A stretch of DNA of 64,000 nucleotides from an uncultured Bacteroidota bacterium (GTDB taxonomy: Bacteria; Bacteroidota; Bacteroidia; Flavobacteriales; Flavobacteriaceae). Made by a program: the position numbers and the translations under genes. The DNA lies in NCBI GenBank assembly GCA_913041125.1, contig CAJWHM010000007.1, forward strand, positions 1-64,000, given 5' to 3'. Below are positions 19,390 to 28,856 of this stretch, piece by piece (within the stretch, counting starts at the first letter, position 1; each line of letters opens with the position of its first letter). Below the pieces are notes generated by a model that was given only the letters and a program-made list of their open reading frames with translations, had not been told where the DNA came from and did not search any database.

Positions 19390-19621
19390 TACAATTTTTT
19401 ATTTGAACATTTCAAAACTTATTCCAATTATCTAAATATGACTAAATGGCATGAAAAGCTTAATTAATAAAGACATAATGACTTATAAATTAACTAGATT
19501 TATAATAAAATTATTAAATATTAACTTGTTAATTACTATTGAATAATTTGAAAAAAATCAAATATTAAGTAATAGAATAGAAGAAGTAAGATTATTATTT
19601 TTGTTATATAAAATAATGCCT
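19390..19621. other. divergent intergenic region clpB/glyA
   Basis: A very AT-rich gap of about 230 bp. It contains the glyA -7 box near its right end and a small perfect hairpin ATTAAC-TT-GTTAAT at 19520-19533. I see no RNA gene, riboswitch fold or coding sequence. Confidence 0.5.
19596..19603 (+). promoter_or_regulatory. -7 box of the glyA promoter
   Basis: TATTTTTG matches TAnnTTTG and ends 12 nt before the ATG at 19616 and 18 nt before the ATG at 19622. Confidence 0.45.
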
Positions 19622-20896
19622 ATGAAGCGAGATGAAATAATTTTTAATCTACTGGAAAAAGAGAGAGCAAGACAATCAAACGGGATTGAACTTATTGCCT
19701 CTGAAAATTTTACTAGTCCAGCTGTTATGGAAGCGTGTGGATCAGTACTTACAAATAAATACGCAGAGGGTTATCCTGGTAAAAGATACTATGGTGGATG
19801 TGAAGTAGTTGATGAAGTTGAAAATATTGCTATTGAGCGAGCTAAATCATTGTTTGGGGCATCTTATGCAAATGTTCAACCTCATTCTGGATCTCAGGCA
19901 AACACAGCTGTTTTTCATGCATTTTTAAAGCCTGGGGATAAAATTTTAGGCTTTGATTTGTCTCATGGAGGTCATTTAACCCATGGCTCTCCAGTAAATT
20001 TTTCTGGTCGATTATATGAAGCACATTTTTATGGTGTTGAAAAAGAATCAGGAAAATTAAACTATCGTGATATACTATCTATTGCTAAAAAAGTAAAACC
20101 ACAAATGATTATTGCTGGAGCTTCAGCATATTCAAGAGATATAGATTTTAAAAAATTTAGAGAAATAGCTGATAATGTAAACGCTTTTCTATTAGCAGAT
20201 ATTTCACACCCATCAGGTATGATTGCTACAGGTTTACTGAGTGACCCTATTCCTCATTGTCATGTTGTTACAACGACAACTCATAAAACTTTAAGAGGAC
20301 CAAGAGGAGGTTTAATTTTAATGGGTAATGATTTTGAAAACCCCTTTGGTTTAGTTCTCAAAAGTGGTAAACCACAAAAAATGTCACATTTGATTAATAT
20401 GGCTGTGTTCCCTGGTAACCAGGGAGGCCCACTAATGCACGTAATAGCTGCTAAAGCAATTGCCTTTAAAGAAGCTCAAGAACCTGAATTTAAAAATTAC
20501 ATGATACAAGTTAAAACTAACGCTCAGGCAATGGCTAATGCGTTTATTGAACTTGATTACAATCTAATATCAGGTGGTACAGATAATCATATGATGTTAA
20601 TTGATCTTAGGAACAAAAACATTACAGGTAAAGACGCTGAAACAGCACTAGTTAAGGCAGAAATTACTGCAAATAAAAATATGGTTCCTTTTGACGATAA
20701 ATCTCCATTTGTGACTTCAGGTATTCGTATTGGAACAGCAGCTATTACAACCCGAGGTTTAAAAGAATACGACATGAAAACTATCGTTAGTTTAATTGAT
20801 AAAGTGATTTCAAATTATACTAATGAATCAGTAATTAATAATGTAGCGAATGAAGTTAATCAACTAATGGAAGGTAGATTACTTTTTAATATTTAA
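19622..20896 (+). CDS. glyA: serine hydroxymethyltransferase
   Basis: 424 residues from 19622. A PLP enzyme interconverting serine and glycine while charging tetrahydrofolate with a one-carbon unit. Conserved blocks include [37 protein letters not shown], and [14 protein letters not shown] with the PLP-binding Lys222. I prefer the ATG at 19622 because the family starts M-x-x-D before IFxL; the ATG at 19616 would add two residues, and a TTG at 19601 overlaps the promoter and was excluded. Its 3' end overlaps the convergent thioesterase gene by 11 bp. Confidence 0.96.
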   Translation: MKRDEIIFNLLEKERARQSNGIELIASENFTSPAVMEACGSVLTNKYAEGYPGKRYYGGCEVVDEVENIAIERAKSLFGASYANVQPHSGSQANTAVFHAFLKPGDKILGFDLSHGGHLTHGSPVNFSGRLYEAHFYGVEKESGKLNYRDILSIAKKVKPQMIIAGASAYSRDIDFKKFREIADNVNAFLLADISHPSGMIATGLLSDPIPHCHVVTTTTHKTLRGPRGGLILMGNDFENPFGLVLKSGKPQKMSHLINMAVFPGNQGGPLMHVIAAKAIAFKEAQEPEFKNYMIQVKTNAQAMANAFIELDYNLISGGTDNHMMLIDLRNKNITGKDAETALVKAEITANKNMVPFDDKSPFVTSGIRIGTAAITTRGLKEYDMKTIVSLIDKVISNYTNESVINNVANEVNQLMEGRLLFNI

Positions 20897-21293
20897 TATC
20901 CGAAATGGTTAATAAGTCTAATACTTCTTTTGGTATCCTTTCTAAATTAAAAGAAGTTTTGTTTACGTAACACCATATTGTGTTACATCGAGTAATAACC
21001 TCCTTATTTTTCTTAAGTAATATATTTACTACTCTTTCTGATGTATAATTTTTGCATTCTTTCACGTAGGTTTCCAACAGTAGTTGATCACCTAATTTTG
21101 CTTGTTTTTTATAGACTATATTATGACTCCTTACAATCCAAATTTGAAATTCAAAATTTTTTCTTGTAATTAATTTATTCCAATGCTTTTTAGAAATTTC
21201 CTGAATCCAGTTTAAGTACTGAATATTGTTGACATGTTTTAAGTCGTCGAGGTGGTCGGAAAGAACCTCTTGTTCCTGAGTGAATCTATTCAA
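20886..21293 (-). CDS. acyl-CoA thioesterase, hot-dog fold (YbgC/FadM-like)
   Basis: 135 residues with the 4-hydroxybenzoyl-CoA thioesterase-type hot-dog pattern: [18 protein letters not shown] near residues 13-30, where the Asp and His line the usual active site, then [15 protein letters not shown] and [10 protein letters not shown]. It probably hydrolyses short acyl-CoA esters in the cytoplasm. The start is TTG at 21293, in a TTGA overlap with the stop codon of the preceding cyclotransferase gene; no in-frame ATG lies near. The 3' end overlaps glyA. Confidence 0.82.
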   Translation of the reverse strand: MNRFTQEQEVLSDHLDDLKHVNNIQYLNWIQEISKKHWNKLITRKNFEFQIWIVRSHNIVYKKQAKLGDQLLLETYVKECKNYTSERVVNILLKKNKEVITRCNTIWCYVNKTSFNLERIPKEVLDLLTISDIKY

Positions 21294-22315
21294 ATTTTGG
21301 GAGTGATTTTAACTTCAAATAACTTATTCCAGTTTTTTCCAGTTACAAATAATGTTTTACGTTTTTTATGATAGGCTATTCCATTTAAGACATTTAATTC
21401 TTTATGTTGTTTTACTTTTTCTTTTAGTCCAGAAAAATCAATAACACCTTCAACTGCTCCATTTTTTGGGTCTATAATGACTACTACATCTTTATTAAAT
21501 TGATAAGTGTTTGCATAAATTTTACCTTCAACCCATTCTAATTCGTTTAGATTTTTTAAAGAGGTTTTATTTGTCATTACTTGAATTTTATCGACTTCAT
21601 TATAATTTTCTGGATCTAAAATCCATATAAAATGAGTTCCATCTGACTTATATAAGTATTTATTATCGTTGCACAGTCCCCAGCCCTCTTTACTTTCTTG
21701 ATAAGAAAAAGATTTTTCAATTTTCATATCATTTTTACTATAAATAAATCCTTTTTTGGATCTCCAAGTTAGTTGAATGATCTTATCATCAAATAAAGTT
21801 AAACCTTCTCCAAAGAAGGATTCATTTAAATTTATAGAATTCAACACTTCACCTTTGAAATAATCAATTTTTCTCAAAGATGACTTTCCATTAAGACCCG
21901 TGCTTTCATAAAGAATTTCGTTATCAAATTCTAAACCCTGCGTGTATGCTTCAATATCATGTGGGTAAATGTTTATTATCTGATAGGTGTAAAGATTTGG
22001 AGATTTTGAAGCTAGTAAAGTAAATTTTACTGTGCTTTGATAACTTTTATTATCTTTTTTAATCAATGCTTTAATTTTATAATCTCCTAATTGATCTGAA
22101 AGAGAGAATTGATAATCTTCTTTGATAGGTTTATCATTTAAAAAATATGTTACTTGATAATCTTTTTCTAGAGAAGTAACCACACTTAGTTTTAGTGTGT
22201 CTCCTGGTATAGCAATATTTGCTTTATGACCAGTTTTTACTTTTATTTTAGGTGATTTTGAACCATCACACGTTAGAAGCACGAGTGCACCAAATAATGA
22301 AAATAAAATTTTCAT
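21290..22315 (-). CDS. glutaminyl-peptide cyclotransferase (glutamine cyclotransferase family)
   Basis: 341 residues. The N-terminus is a hydrophobic signal with a lipobox-like LLTC (Cys15), so the protein is probably exported. A beta-sandwich-like region covers about 25-105. A five-bladed propeller of the plant-type glutamine cyclotransferase family follows, with the signature HDIEAYTQGLEF near 120, ESTGLNGKSSLRKID, EGLTLFDDKIIQLTW and NELEWVEGKIYANTY. It converts N-terminal Gln to pyroglutamate. N-terminal pyroglutamate on exported proteins is known in Bacteroidota, which fits an enzyme outside the cytoplasm. It is translationally coupled to the thioesterase gene by a 4-bp overlap. Confidence 0.87.
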   Translation of the reverse strand: MKILFSLFGALVLLTCDGSKSPKIKVKTGHKANIAIPGDTLKLSVVTSLEKDYQVTYFLNDKPIKEDYQFSLSDQLGDYKIKALIKKDNKSYQSTVKFTLLASKSPNLYTYQIINIYPHDIEAYTQGLEFDNEILYESTGLNGKSSLRKIDYFKGEVLNSINLNESFFGEGLTLFDDKIIQLTWRSKKGFIYSKNDMKIEKSFSYQESKEGWGLCNDNKYLYKSDGTHFIWILDPENYNEVDKIQVMTNKTSLKNLNELEWVEGKIYANTYQFNKDVVVIIDPKNGAVEGVIDFSGLKEKVKQHKELNVLNGIAYHKKRKTLFVTGKNWNKLFEVKITPKI

Positions 22316-22365
22316 GATACTTATAATAGAGTTTAATTAGGCAAATTAAGAATTTAAAATGATTG

Positions 22366-22393
22366 TTGAAATCAACTTAACGAATTATATTTG
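22366..22393 (+). promoter_or_regulatory. promoter of the SRP RNA
   Basis: TTG at 22366-22368, 17 nt spacer, then TATATTTG at 22386-22393: a full match to the Bacteroidota promoter. The RNA 5' helix begins at about 22399, which places the start site near 6 nt after the -7 box. Confidence 0.65.
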
Positions 22394-22398
22394 TTCTA

Positions 22399-22496
22399 GG
22401 GCAAGTCCTACACAACCAGCTCCTGTTGAATCCCCCAGGGTGGGAACGCAGCAAGGGTAGACGGTCGTAGCGGTGTGATGTATACAGCTTGCCCTT
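22399..22496 (+). ncRNA. ffs: bacterial small signal recognition particle RNA (4.5S type)
   Basis: About 98 nt. The ends pair: GGGCAAG at 22399-22405 with CTTGCCC at 22488-22494. The conserved domain IV is obvious: CCCAGG, a short stem GTG/CGC closed by the GGAA tetraloop at 22443-22446, then AGCAAGG, the Ffh-binding symmetric and asymmetric loops. It is the RNA scaffold of the SRP that binds Ffh and targets nascent membrane and secreted proteins. A full Bacteroidota promoter precedes it, and a T-rich tract after the closing helix probably terminates it. It sits between the cyclotransferase gene and an SDR gene. Confidence 0.93.
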
Positions 22497-22509
22497 TTAT
22501 AATTTTTAA

Positions 22510-23313
22510 ATGCAAAAAGTAGTTTTAATCACTGGTGCTTCTTCTGGTTTAGGCCTTGCTACAGCATTACATCTCTCAGAAAAAGGATTTAATGTTTTTG
22601 GAACTAGTAGGGATCCAAAAAAATATAAAGAGAAACTACCTTTTGATTTACTACCATTAGAAATTACAGATAGAGACTCAATCAATAAATGTGTAAATGA
22701 GGTTATAAATCGTTCAAACAAAATTGATATTTTGATAAATAATGCAGGAAGAGGAATAACTGGCCCTATTGAGGAAATTAATCATGATGCTGTTATTGAT
22801 AATTTTAAAACAAACTGTTTCGGACCAGTAAATATCTGTCAGGCAGTTTTGCCACACATGAGAAGTCAATCCTCTGGATTAATTGTTAACATTACATCCA
22901 TAGCAGGCCATACGGGTTTACCATTTAGGGGTATTTATTCGGCTTCTAAGAGTGCTCTTTCAATAATTACCGAAAGCCTTAGAATGGAAGTTAAAAAATT
23001 TGGCATTGATGTTTGTAGTGTTGCTCCAGGCGATTTTGCAACAGATATCGCTTCTAGACGATATCACTCACCAATTATTAAAAATTCCCCCTACAAAAAA
23101 TATTTTGATAGTTTAAATACGATGAACTCTCACGTAGATAAAGGAAACCCTCCAGATCAAGTTGCTAAGCTTATTGAAAGAATTATAACAAAAAGGAAAA
23201 CTAGTGTACATTATCAAGTAGGACCTTTCATTCAGAAGCTTACAAAAACGTTAAAAAAAATCCTTCCTAGTCGTATATTTGAATACCTAATTATGAACCA
23301 TTATAAATTATAA
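22510..23313 (+). CDS. SDR-family oxidoreductase
   Basis: 267 residues, classical short-chain dehydrogenase. NAD(P)-binding TGASSGLGLA at residues 8-17, NNAGRG near 79-84, catalytic Ser in ITSIAGHTG and YSASK near 146-150. The Arg in TSRDPKK after the second strand suggests NADPH preference. The substrate is unknown. It starts 13 nt after the SRP RNA end, with no clear promoter of its own, so some transcripts may read through from the RNA promoter. The transaldolase gene follows 5 nt after its stop. Confidence 0.88.
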   Translation: MQKVVLITGASSGLGLATALHLSEKGFNVFGTSRDPKKYKEKLPFDLLPLEITDRDSINKCVNEVINRSNKIDILINNAGRGITGPIEEINHDAVIDNFKTNCFGPVNICQAVLPHMRSQSSGLIVNITSIAGHTGLPFRGIYSASKSALSIITESLRMEVKKFGIDVCSVAPGDFATDIASRRYHSPIIKNSPYKKYFDSLNTMNSHVDKGNPPDQVAKLIERIITKRKTSVHYQVGPFIQKLTKTLKKILPSRIFEYLIMNHYKL

Positions 23314-23318
23314 CTAAT

Positions 23319-23972
23319 ATGAAATTTTTTATAGATACTGCAAACTTAGATCAAATTCGTGAAGCTCAATCCTTGGGAGTATTAGATGGTGTTACCACGA
23401 ATCCATCTTTAATGGCTAAGGAAGGAATCACTGGAGAGAAAAACATAATTGAGCATTATGTTAAAATATGTGAATTAGTCGATGGTGATGTATCTGCTGA
23501 AGTCATAGCAGTTGATTTTGCGGGGATGGTAAAAGAAGGAGAACACCTTGCTTCATTACACCCACAAATCGTAGTTAAGATTCCAATGATTGAAGAAGGA
23601 GTGAAAGCTTTAAAATATTTTTATGATGCAGGAATTAAAACTAACTGCACACTTGTTTTTTCTACAGGTCAAGCTCTACTTGCGGCTAAAGCTGGTGCTA
23701 CTTATGTATCGCCTTTCATAGGTCGTCTTGATGATAATTCAACTGATGGTTTAGAATTAATTGAAGATATTCGATTAGTGTTTGATAATTATTCCTACGG
23801 CACTGAAATATTGGCTGCTTCTGTTCGTCATACTATGCATATTGTAAACTGTGCAAAGATTGGTGCTGATGTTATGACAGGTCCACTTTCAGCAATTAAA
23901 GGTTTACTCAATCATCCTTTAACTGATATTGGATTAGAAAAATTTTTATCGGATTACAGAAAAGGGAACTAA
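23319..23972 (+). CDS. fsa: transaldolase / fructose-6-phosphate aldolase, small class
   Basis: 217 residues, the compact TalC/FSA-type Schiff-base aldolase. MKFFIDTANLDQIREA at the start, GVTTNPSLMAKEG near 24-36, and VVKIPMIEEGVKAL with the Schiff-base lysine near residue 88. Also visible are NCTLVFSTGQALLAAKAGATYVSPFIGRLDD and ILAASVRH near the end. It interconverts pentose phosphate pathway sugars or cleaves fructose 6-phosphate; sequence alone does not separate the two activities. It is co-directional with the SDR gene (5 nt gap) and overlaps the convergent lipoprotein gene by 4 bp. Confidence 0.92.
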   Translation: MKFFIDTANLDQIREAQSLGVLDGVTTNPSLMAKEGITGEKNIIEHYVKICELVDGDVSAEVIAVDFAGMVKEGEHLASLHPQIVVKIPMIEEGVKALKYFYDAGIKTNCTLVFSTGQALLAAKAGATYVSPFIGRLDDNSTDGLELIEDIRLVFDNYSYGTEILAASVRHTMHIVNCAKIGADVMTGPLSAIKGLLNHPLTDIGLEKFLSDYRKGN

Positions 23973-25351
23973 GACTTTTTTAAAACTTTTTCAAATTCCA
24001 TATCATAAAAATTCCCGAAACCCTCCAATATATATCCATTTCTATCAAGAATTATACTCTTATTTAGTAAAGTTAGAACCCAAGATTTACTTGCTTTTTC
24101 AAAATCAACTAAAGCAAATTGTTCATTTAAGTTGAGTTCCATCATTTTTTGAACTTGGTCAACTAGTGAATTAAATGGCTGGATACAAATACCTATAAAT
24201 TTAATTTTGGGATATTTTTTTTGTAAATCTGAGATACGATCTAATGTATTTCTATACTGATTCATTTGAGTTTGTGACCAAAAATATAGGACCGTTTTAT
24301 TTCCAAGCTCTAATGATGCACTATTTATTACATCTCTTTTTGAATTTTGTAATTTAACCTTAGGAAGAGGCTTTCCTATACTCATCTTATTTATGTCGTT
24401 GTGTAAATCCAATACCTCAGCTAAATATAATGGTGAATTATTTACAGTAGCATAATATTGTAAAAAGGGATCATGCTCACTATGATTCTCAAACTTTAAT
24501 AACTCTTCAAAAGCAATTGCACGCGCTAAATTATTTCTAAGTAATTTTCCATTAATTTCTTTATCCAAAGTTTTTAAGCGTCTAATGTTGAAGTCAGTAG
24601 TTTCTTTTGCCTTAAAATATGATTCATTAGGTTTTAGTGATTTTTGGCTTATAAAATTTAAAATATAATTAACATAAGGGTCAAAAAAGGAAAGATCATT
24701 GTCTTTATAATTTAAAAAATCTCTAAAGCTAAAAAACAAACTATCCTCCTGAGGTGTCCATTTAGCACCTCTTAAAAGAGCATATCTTTCTCGAATATTT
24801 GCATAATGATATATATATGCTGCTTGTGTAACTTTTTGTGCAATTGGGCTTAGTTTATTTAGTGAATCCATTTTAATCCACAATTGTTTTTTTTCAATGA
24901 CAAGGGAATCAATTATTTCTTTGAATTCTGTCTTATTACTTGAATACTTTGTAGCCAAAAAATTATTCTCATTTTCTTGTTGTAAATACAGATTAATTAA
25001 AAAATTATTTTTCATAGCACCTCTTCCTGAAAATACAATAGATTCGTCAAAAGTTGTGGCATTGATTCTAACCCAAAGGCTGTCTTTTTCTTCTAAAAGT
25101 AATGTCTGGTATTCTGGAAGATGTTCAAGTTTATAAATTCCACTCGTAAGCGAATCGTATTTTTTCTGAAAACGAAGGTTTTCGTCGAGCAGAAACATTT
25201 CTAGTGGACGAGTACCCTTATAAAGAGTTACATTACGAGATGTAGGGTTCACTATTTGACCACCTAAAAAAATTCCTGAATAATCGTCCTTCCTTAAAGA
25301 GCAACTTGATAATGTTAAACTACAAATAAAAAAAATGTAAAATTTTATCAT
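23969..25351 (-). CDS. thioredoxin-fold (TlpA-like) lipoprotein lacking the CxxC motif
   Basis: 460 residues. The N-terminal signal ends in the lipobox LSSC (Cys16). The middle is a helical region with a DUF4369-like beta start (IFLGGQIVNPTSRNVTLYKG). The last 130 residues have the TlpA/AhpC-like thioredoxin layout: IGKPLPKVKLQN, VLYFWSQTQMNQYR, IKFIGICIQP and NKSIILDRNGYI. Where active members have WCxxC, this protein has WSQTQM at about 358-363, so it cannot be a dithiol oxidoreductase by the usual chemistry. It is probably anchored in the periplasm or outer membrane with a binding or structural role. Confidence 0.75.
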   Translation of the reverse strand: MIKFYIFFICSLTLSSCSLRKDDYSGIFLGGQIVNPTSRNVTLYKGTRPLEMFLLDENLRFQKKYDSLTSGIYKLEHLPEYQTLLLEEKDSLWVRINATTFDESIVFSGRGAMKNNFLINLYLQQENENNFLATKYSSNKTEFKEIIDSLVIEKKQLWIKMDSLNKLSPIAQKVTQAAYIYHYANIRERYALLRGAKWTPQEDSLFFSFRDFLNYKDNDLSFFDPYVNYILNFISQKSLKPNESYFKAKETTDFNIRRLKTLDKEINGKLLRNNLARAIAFEELLKFENHSEHDPFLQYYATVNNSPLYLAEVLDLHNDINKMSIGKPLPKVKLQNSKRDVINSASLELGNKTVLYFWSQTQMNQYRNTLDRISDLQKKYPKIKFIGICIQPFNSLVDQVQKMMELNLNEQFALVDFEKASKSWVLTLLNKSIILDRNGYILEGFGNFYDMEFEKVLKKS

Positions 25352-25422
25352 GAGATAATAAAAATAACATTTTTACTAATCAAAAATTTTGTTTTCAATA
25401 AAATTCAATAGAAGGATTTTTA

Positions 25423-25430
25423 TAGTTTTG
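25423..25430 (+). promoter_or_regulatory. -7 box of the ABC-F gene promoter
   Basis: TAGTTTTG matches TAnnTTTG and ends 16 nt before the ATG at 25447. No well-spaced TTG upstream. Confidence 0.4.
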
Positions 25431-25446
25431 CTGCAAAAATTAAATT

Positions 25447-27072
25447 ATGTTATCTGTTTCAAATTTATCGGTACAGTATGGTAAAAGAGTATTGTTTGAT
25501 CAGGTGAATGTAAGTTTTACACCAGGAAATTGTTATGGTATAATAGGAGCCAATGGTGCAGGTAAGTCGACTTTTTTAAAAATAATTTCAGGAAAGCAAG
25601 AGGCAAATTCAGGAAATGTTTTTCTAGAGCCGGGAAAAAGACTTTCAGTACTTGAACAAAACCACAATGCTTATGATCAATATTCTGTTTTAGATTCAGT
25701 ACTAAGGGGAAACAAAGTATTCTATGATATAAAATCAGAAATGGATTCGCTATATGCAAAAGAAGACTTTTCTGAACAAGACGGTGAGCAAGTTGGATTA
25801 TTACAGGTGAAGTTTGAAGAGATGAATGGGTGGAATGCAGATAGTGAAGCAGCATCATTATTATCAAATCTTGAAATACCAGAAGCCCTTCATTTTACTA
25901 AAATGTCAGAATTAGACGGTAAACAGAAAGTTAGAGTTTTATTAGCACAAGCTTTATTTGGAAATCCAGATGTTTTAATTATGGATGAACCGACAAATGA
26001 TTTGGATTATGATACAATTATGTGGTTGGAACAATTTCTTGCGAATTATGAAAATACTGTAATAGTTGTATCTCATGATCGTCATTTTCTTGATTCAGTT
26101 TGTACTCATATTTCTGATATAGATTTTGGAAAAATAAATCATTACACAGGAAATTATTCATTTTGGTATGAGTCCAGTCAATTAGCTGCAAGACAGAGAG
26201 CTCAACAAAATAAAAAATCAGAGGAAAAGAAAAAAGAACTTCAAGAATTCATTGCTCGTTTTTCAGCGAATGTTGCAAAATCAAAACAGGCTACATCCAG
26301 AAAAAAAATGATTGATAAATTAGATATCGAAGAGATAAAGCCTTCAAGTAGAAGATATCCTGCAATTATTTTCGAACAAGAAAGAGAAGCAGGTGATCAG
26401 ATTTTAAATGTTGAAAATCTTTCATCATCATTAAATAATGAACTATTATTTAACAATGTTGATTTGAACTTAGCTAAAGGAGATAAAGTAATTGTATATG
26501 CCAAGGATTCAAGAGCTATTACTGCATTCTATGACATACTAATGGGAAGAATAAAGCAAAAAAATGGAAGTTTTTCATGGGGTATAACAACAAACCAAGC
26601 ATATCTTCCTGTCGATCACGACTATTTTTTTGATACATCAATATCTCTTGTTGAATGGTTAAGACAGTATTCTAAAACTGAAGAGGAGCGCGAAGAAGTA
26701 TTCATAAGAGGTTTTCTAGGAAAGATGCTTTTTAGTGGAGATGAAGCTTTAAAGAAATCAAATGTATTATCAGGGGGTGAAAAAGTGCGTTGTATGTTAT
26801 CAAAAATGATGATGGAACGCGCTAATGTTCTACTGCTAAATGAACCAACAAACCACCTTGACTTAGAGTCCATTACAGCATTTAACAATTCACTTAAGAA
26901 CTTTAAGGGAACTCTTCTTTGTAGTACAAGTGATCACACTTTTTCTCAATCATTAGGAACGAGAATCGTGGAATTGACCCCTAAGGGTTCTATTGATAGA
27001 CATATGACTTTTGATGAATATATGACAGATCCAAAAATAAAAGAGTTAAGATCTAAAATGCATTCAAATTAA
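25447..27072 (+). CDS. ABC-F family ATPase (YbiT-like), second site degenerate
   Basis: 541 residues, two fused ABC ATPase domains joined by a charged linker, with no membrane segments; ABC-F proteins bind the ribosomal E site. NBD1 is intact: Walker A GIIGANGAGKST (31-42) and Walker B LIMDEPTNDLD with Asp180/Glu181; its signature is the SELDGKQKVRV variant. NBD2 keeps the signature LSGGEKVRC. However, its Walker A region reads IVYAKDSRAITAF with no GKS/T, its Walker B has Asn465 (LLLNEPTNHLD), and its H-loop His is Ser495. The FLGKMLFSGDEALKKSNVLS block is typical of YbiT-type members. Assignment to ABC-F is firm; the subgroup is by resemblance. Confidence 0.9.
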   Translation: MLSVSNLSVQYGKRVLFDQVNVSFTPGNCYGIIGANGAGKSTFLKIISGKQEANSGNVFLEPGKRLSVLEQNHNAYDQYSVLDSVLRGNKVFYDIKSEMDSLYAKEDFSEQDGEQVGLLQVKFEEMNGWNADSEAASLLSNLEIPEALHFTKMSELDGKQKVRVLLAQALFGNPDVLIMDEPTNDLDYDTIMWLEQFLANYENTVIVVSHDRHFLDSVCTHISDIDFGKINHYTGNYSFWYESSQLAARQRAQQNKKSEEKKKELQEFIARFSANVAKSKQATSRKKMIDKLDIEEIKPSSRRYPAIIFEQEREAGDQILNVENLSSSLNNELLFNNVDLNLAKGDKVIVYAKDSRAITAFYDILMGRIKQKNGSFSWGITTNQAYLPVDHDYFFDTSISLVEWLRQYSKTEEEREEVFIRGFLGKMLFSGDEALKKSNVLSGGEKVRCMLSKMMMERANVLLLNEPTNHLDLESITAFNNSLKNFKGTLLCSTSDHTFSQSLGTRIVELTPKGSIDRHMTFDEYMTDPKIKELRSKMHSN

Positions 27073-27099
27073 AAAATTGATTTTTAAGAAATACTAAAT

Positions 27100-28761
27100 T
27101 TACCAGAAAAATGCGTAAATAAATGCCAAAATTATCATTAAAACAAAGGATCCAACATTGTATAATGATGAAGTTTTAAAAATATCATTATCTAAATTAA
27201 TTCCCTTACTATCGTCTTTATTTTTATTTTCATTCATACTTACAATTACTATTACTATCATTGATAGTATTGCCGTAATTCCCATTTGATCAAGAAAAGG
27301 AAGTGTTGGGAAAAAACCTCCTATCGAAGACCCTGAAAGCCATCCTTTAGGTCCAACTTTGAAAAATAAAGCTATTGGTATAGATGCAAGTGCTCCATAT
27401 ATAGCACCCTTGTTTGAAGCTTTTTTCCAAAATAAACCTAAAACAAATACAGATAATATACCTGGACTTACAACTCCTGTATATTCTTGGATAAATTGAA
27501 AGGCTTGATCAATTCCACCTAATAGTGGAGCCATTATTGTTGCAATAATTAAGGATATAAATGCGGAAAGGCGTCCTATGTTGATGGTTTTAGATTCGCT
27601 TGCATTTTTATTAATAAGTTGTTTATAAATGTCCATAGTAAAAATTGTAGCTGTTGAATTAAGCATAGAAGCTAAGGATGATACTATAGCAGCTGCTAAA
27701 GCTGCTACAGCGATACCTTTCAATCCTGAAGGTAAAAACTGCATTAACCAAGGGTAAGCTTTGTCAGCCTGACTTTTAGTTGGTAAATTTTCCAAACCAG
27801 CATCACCTAGAGTTCCAATAAGATTTGGGTCATTAACTATTACATAAGCAGCTATTCCTGGGATTACAACGATTAAGGGAATTATCATTTTTAATCCTGC
27901 TGCAAATAAAATTCCTTTTTGAGATTCTTCAAGAGATTTTGCAGCAAGGGTTCTCTGAATAATGTATTGATTGAATCCCCAATAGTAAATATTTGCTATC
28001 CACATTCCACCAATCAGTACTCCAATTCCTGGTAAATTCATATACTCAGGATTACTTTTCTCTAAAATCATATCGAATCGTTCAGGAACAGCATTATAAA
28101 TGTCTACTAAACCGCTTAAAAACCCGTCACCACCCGATACAGTATCTAAGGCTAAATATGTGGTTATTAATCCTCCTAAAACTAACACTACTACTTGTAT
28201 TATATCAGTCCAGGCCACAGCAGAAAGTCCGCCATAAAGAGAATATGCTGCTGCGAAAGAAGCCAGTCCAATAACTGCTGTAAGCATATCTATACCTAGA
28301 ATAGTTTCAAGTGCTAGACCACCTAAATATAGAACTGAAGCTAGATTTACAAAAACATATAATCCAATCCAAAAAACAGCTAAAATCGTTTTTAATTGAC
28401 TAGAATATCTTTGTTCTACAAACTCAGGAATTGTATAAATCTTTTTCTTAATGAATATGGGAAGAAAAAATTTACCAACTACGATTAATGTCAAAGCAGC
28501 CATCCACTCATATGTTGCAATGGCTAATCCACCTGCAAAGCCTGAGCCAGACATACCAATTAGTTGTTCTGCAGAAATATTAGCAGCAATAAGTGATGCA
28601 CCAATAGCCCACCAAGGAAGTGATTTACTTGCTAAAAAATAATCTTCAGAACTTTTTTCTACTCCATCCTTATTTCTTGAAACCCACAAACCAACTCCTA
28701 AAATGATTAAAGCATAAAGGCCAAAAACAATATAATCGAGTGTTGCAAAATTATTATTCAT
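27100..28761 (-). CDS. sodium/solute symporter (SSS family, SGLT-type)
   Basis: 553 residues with about 14 hydrophobic helices. The N-terminal segment SSEDYFLASKSLPWWAIGAS near 36-55, followed by NISAEQLIGMSGSGF, is typical of SGLT-like transporters such as the Vibrio sodium/galactose carrier. The AAAIVSSLASMLNSTATIFTMDIYK motif around 355-379 is the conserved sodium-site region. The substrate is probably a sugar or related compound; it cannot be fixed from sequence. It stands alone on the minus strand with no sugar-catabolic genes beside it. Confidence 0.88.
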   Translation of the reverse strand: MNNNFATLDYIVFGLYALIILGVGLWVSRNKDGVEKSSEDYFLASKSLPWWAIGASLIAANISAEQLIGMSGSGFAGGLAIATYEWMAALTLIVVGKFFLPIFIKKKIYTIPEFVEQRYSSQLKTILAVFWIGLYVFVNLASVLYLGGLALETILGIDMLTAVIGLASFAAAYSLYGGLSAVAWTDIIQVVVLVLGGLITTYLALDTVSGGDGFLSGLVDIYNAVPERFDMILEKSNPEYMNLPGIGVLIGGMWIANIYYWGFNQYIIQRTLAAKSLEESQKGILFAAGLKMIIPLIVVIPGIAAYVIVNDPNLIGTLGDAGLENLPTKSQADKAYPWLMQFLPSGLKGIAVAALAAAIVSSLASMLNSTATIFTMDIYKQLINKNASESKTINIGRLSAFISLIIATIMAPLLGGIDQAFQFIQEYTGVVSPGILSVFVLGLFWKKASNKGAIYGALASIPIALFFKVGPKGWLSGSSIGGFFPTLPFLDQMGITAILSMIVIVIVSMNENKNKDDSKGINLDNDIFKTSSLYNVGSFVLMIILAFIYAFFW

Positions 28762-28856
28762 TCTTTTTTGTTTAAGTGAATGAAATTAATCCAATTGCAT
28801 TGATAAGGAAAAAAACATTCAATCTGATTTTTTTGCAAAATAAAAAATATAGAATC

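Noticed and set aside
19520-19533. Hairpin ATTAAC-TT-GTTAAT between clpB and glyA
   Set aside because: Only A/T-rich 6-bp arms, no T-run and no second copy; likely chance in this base composition.
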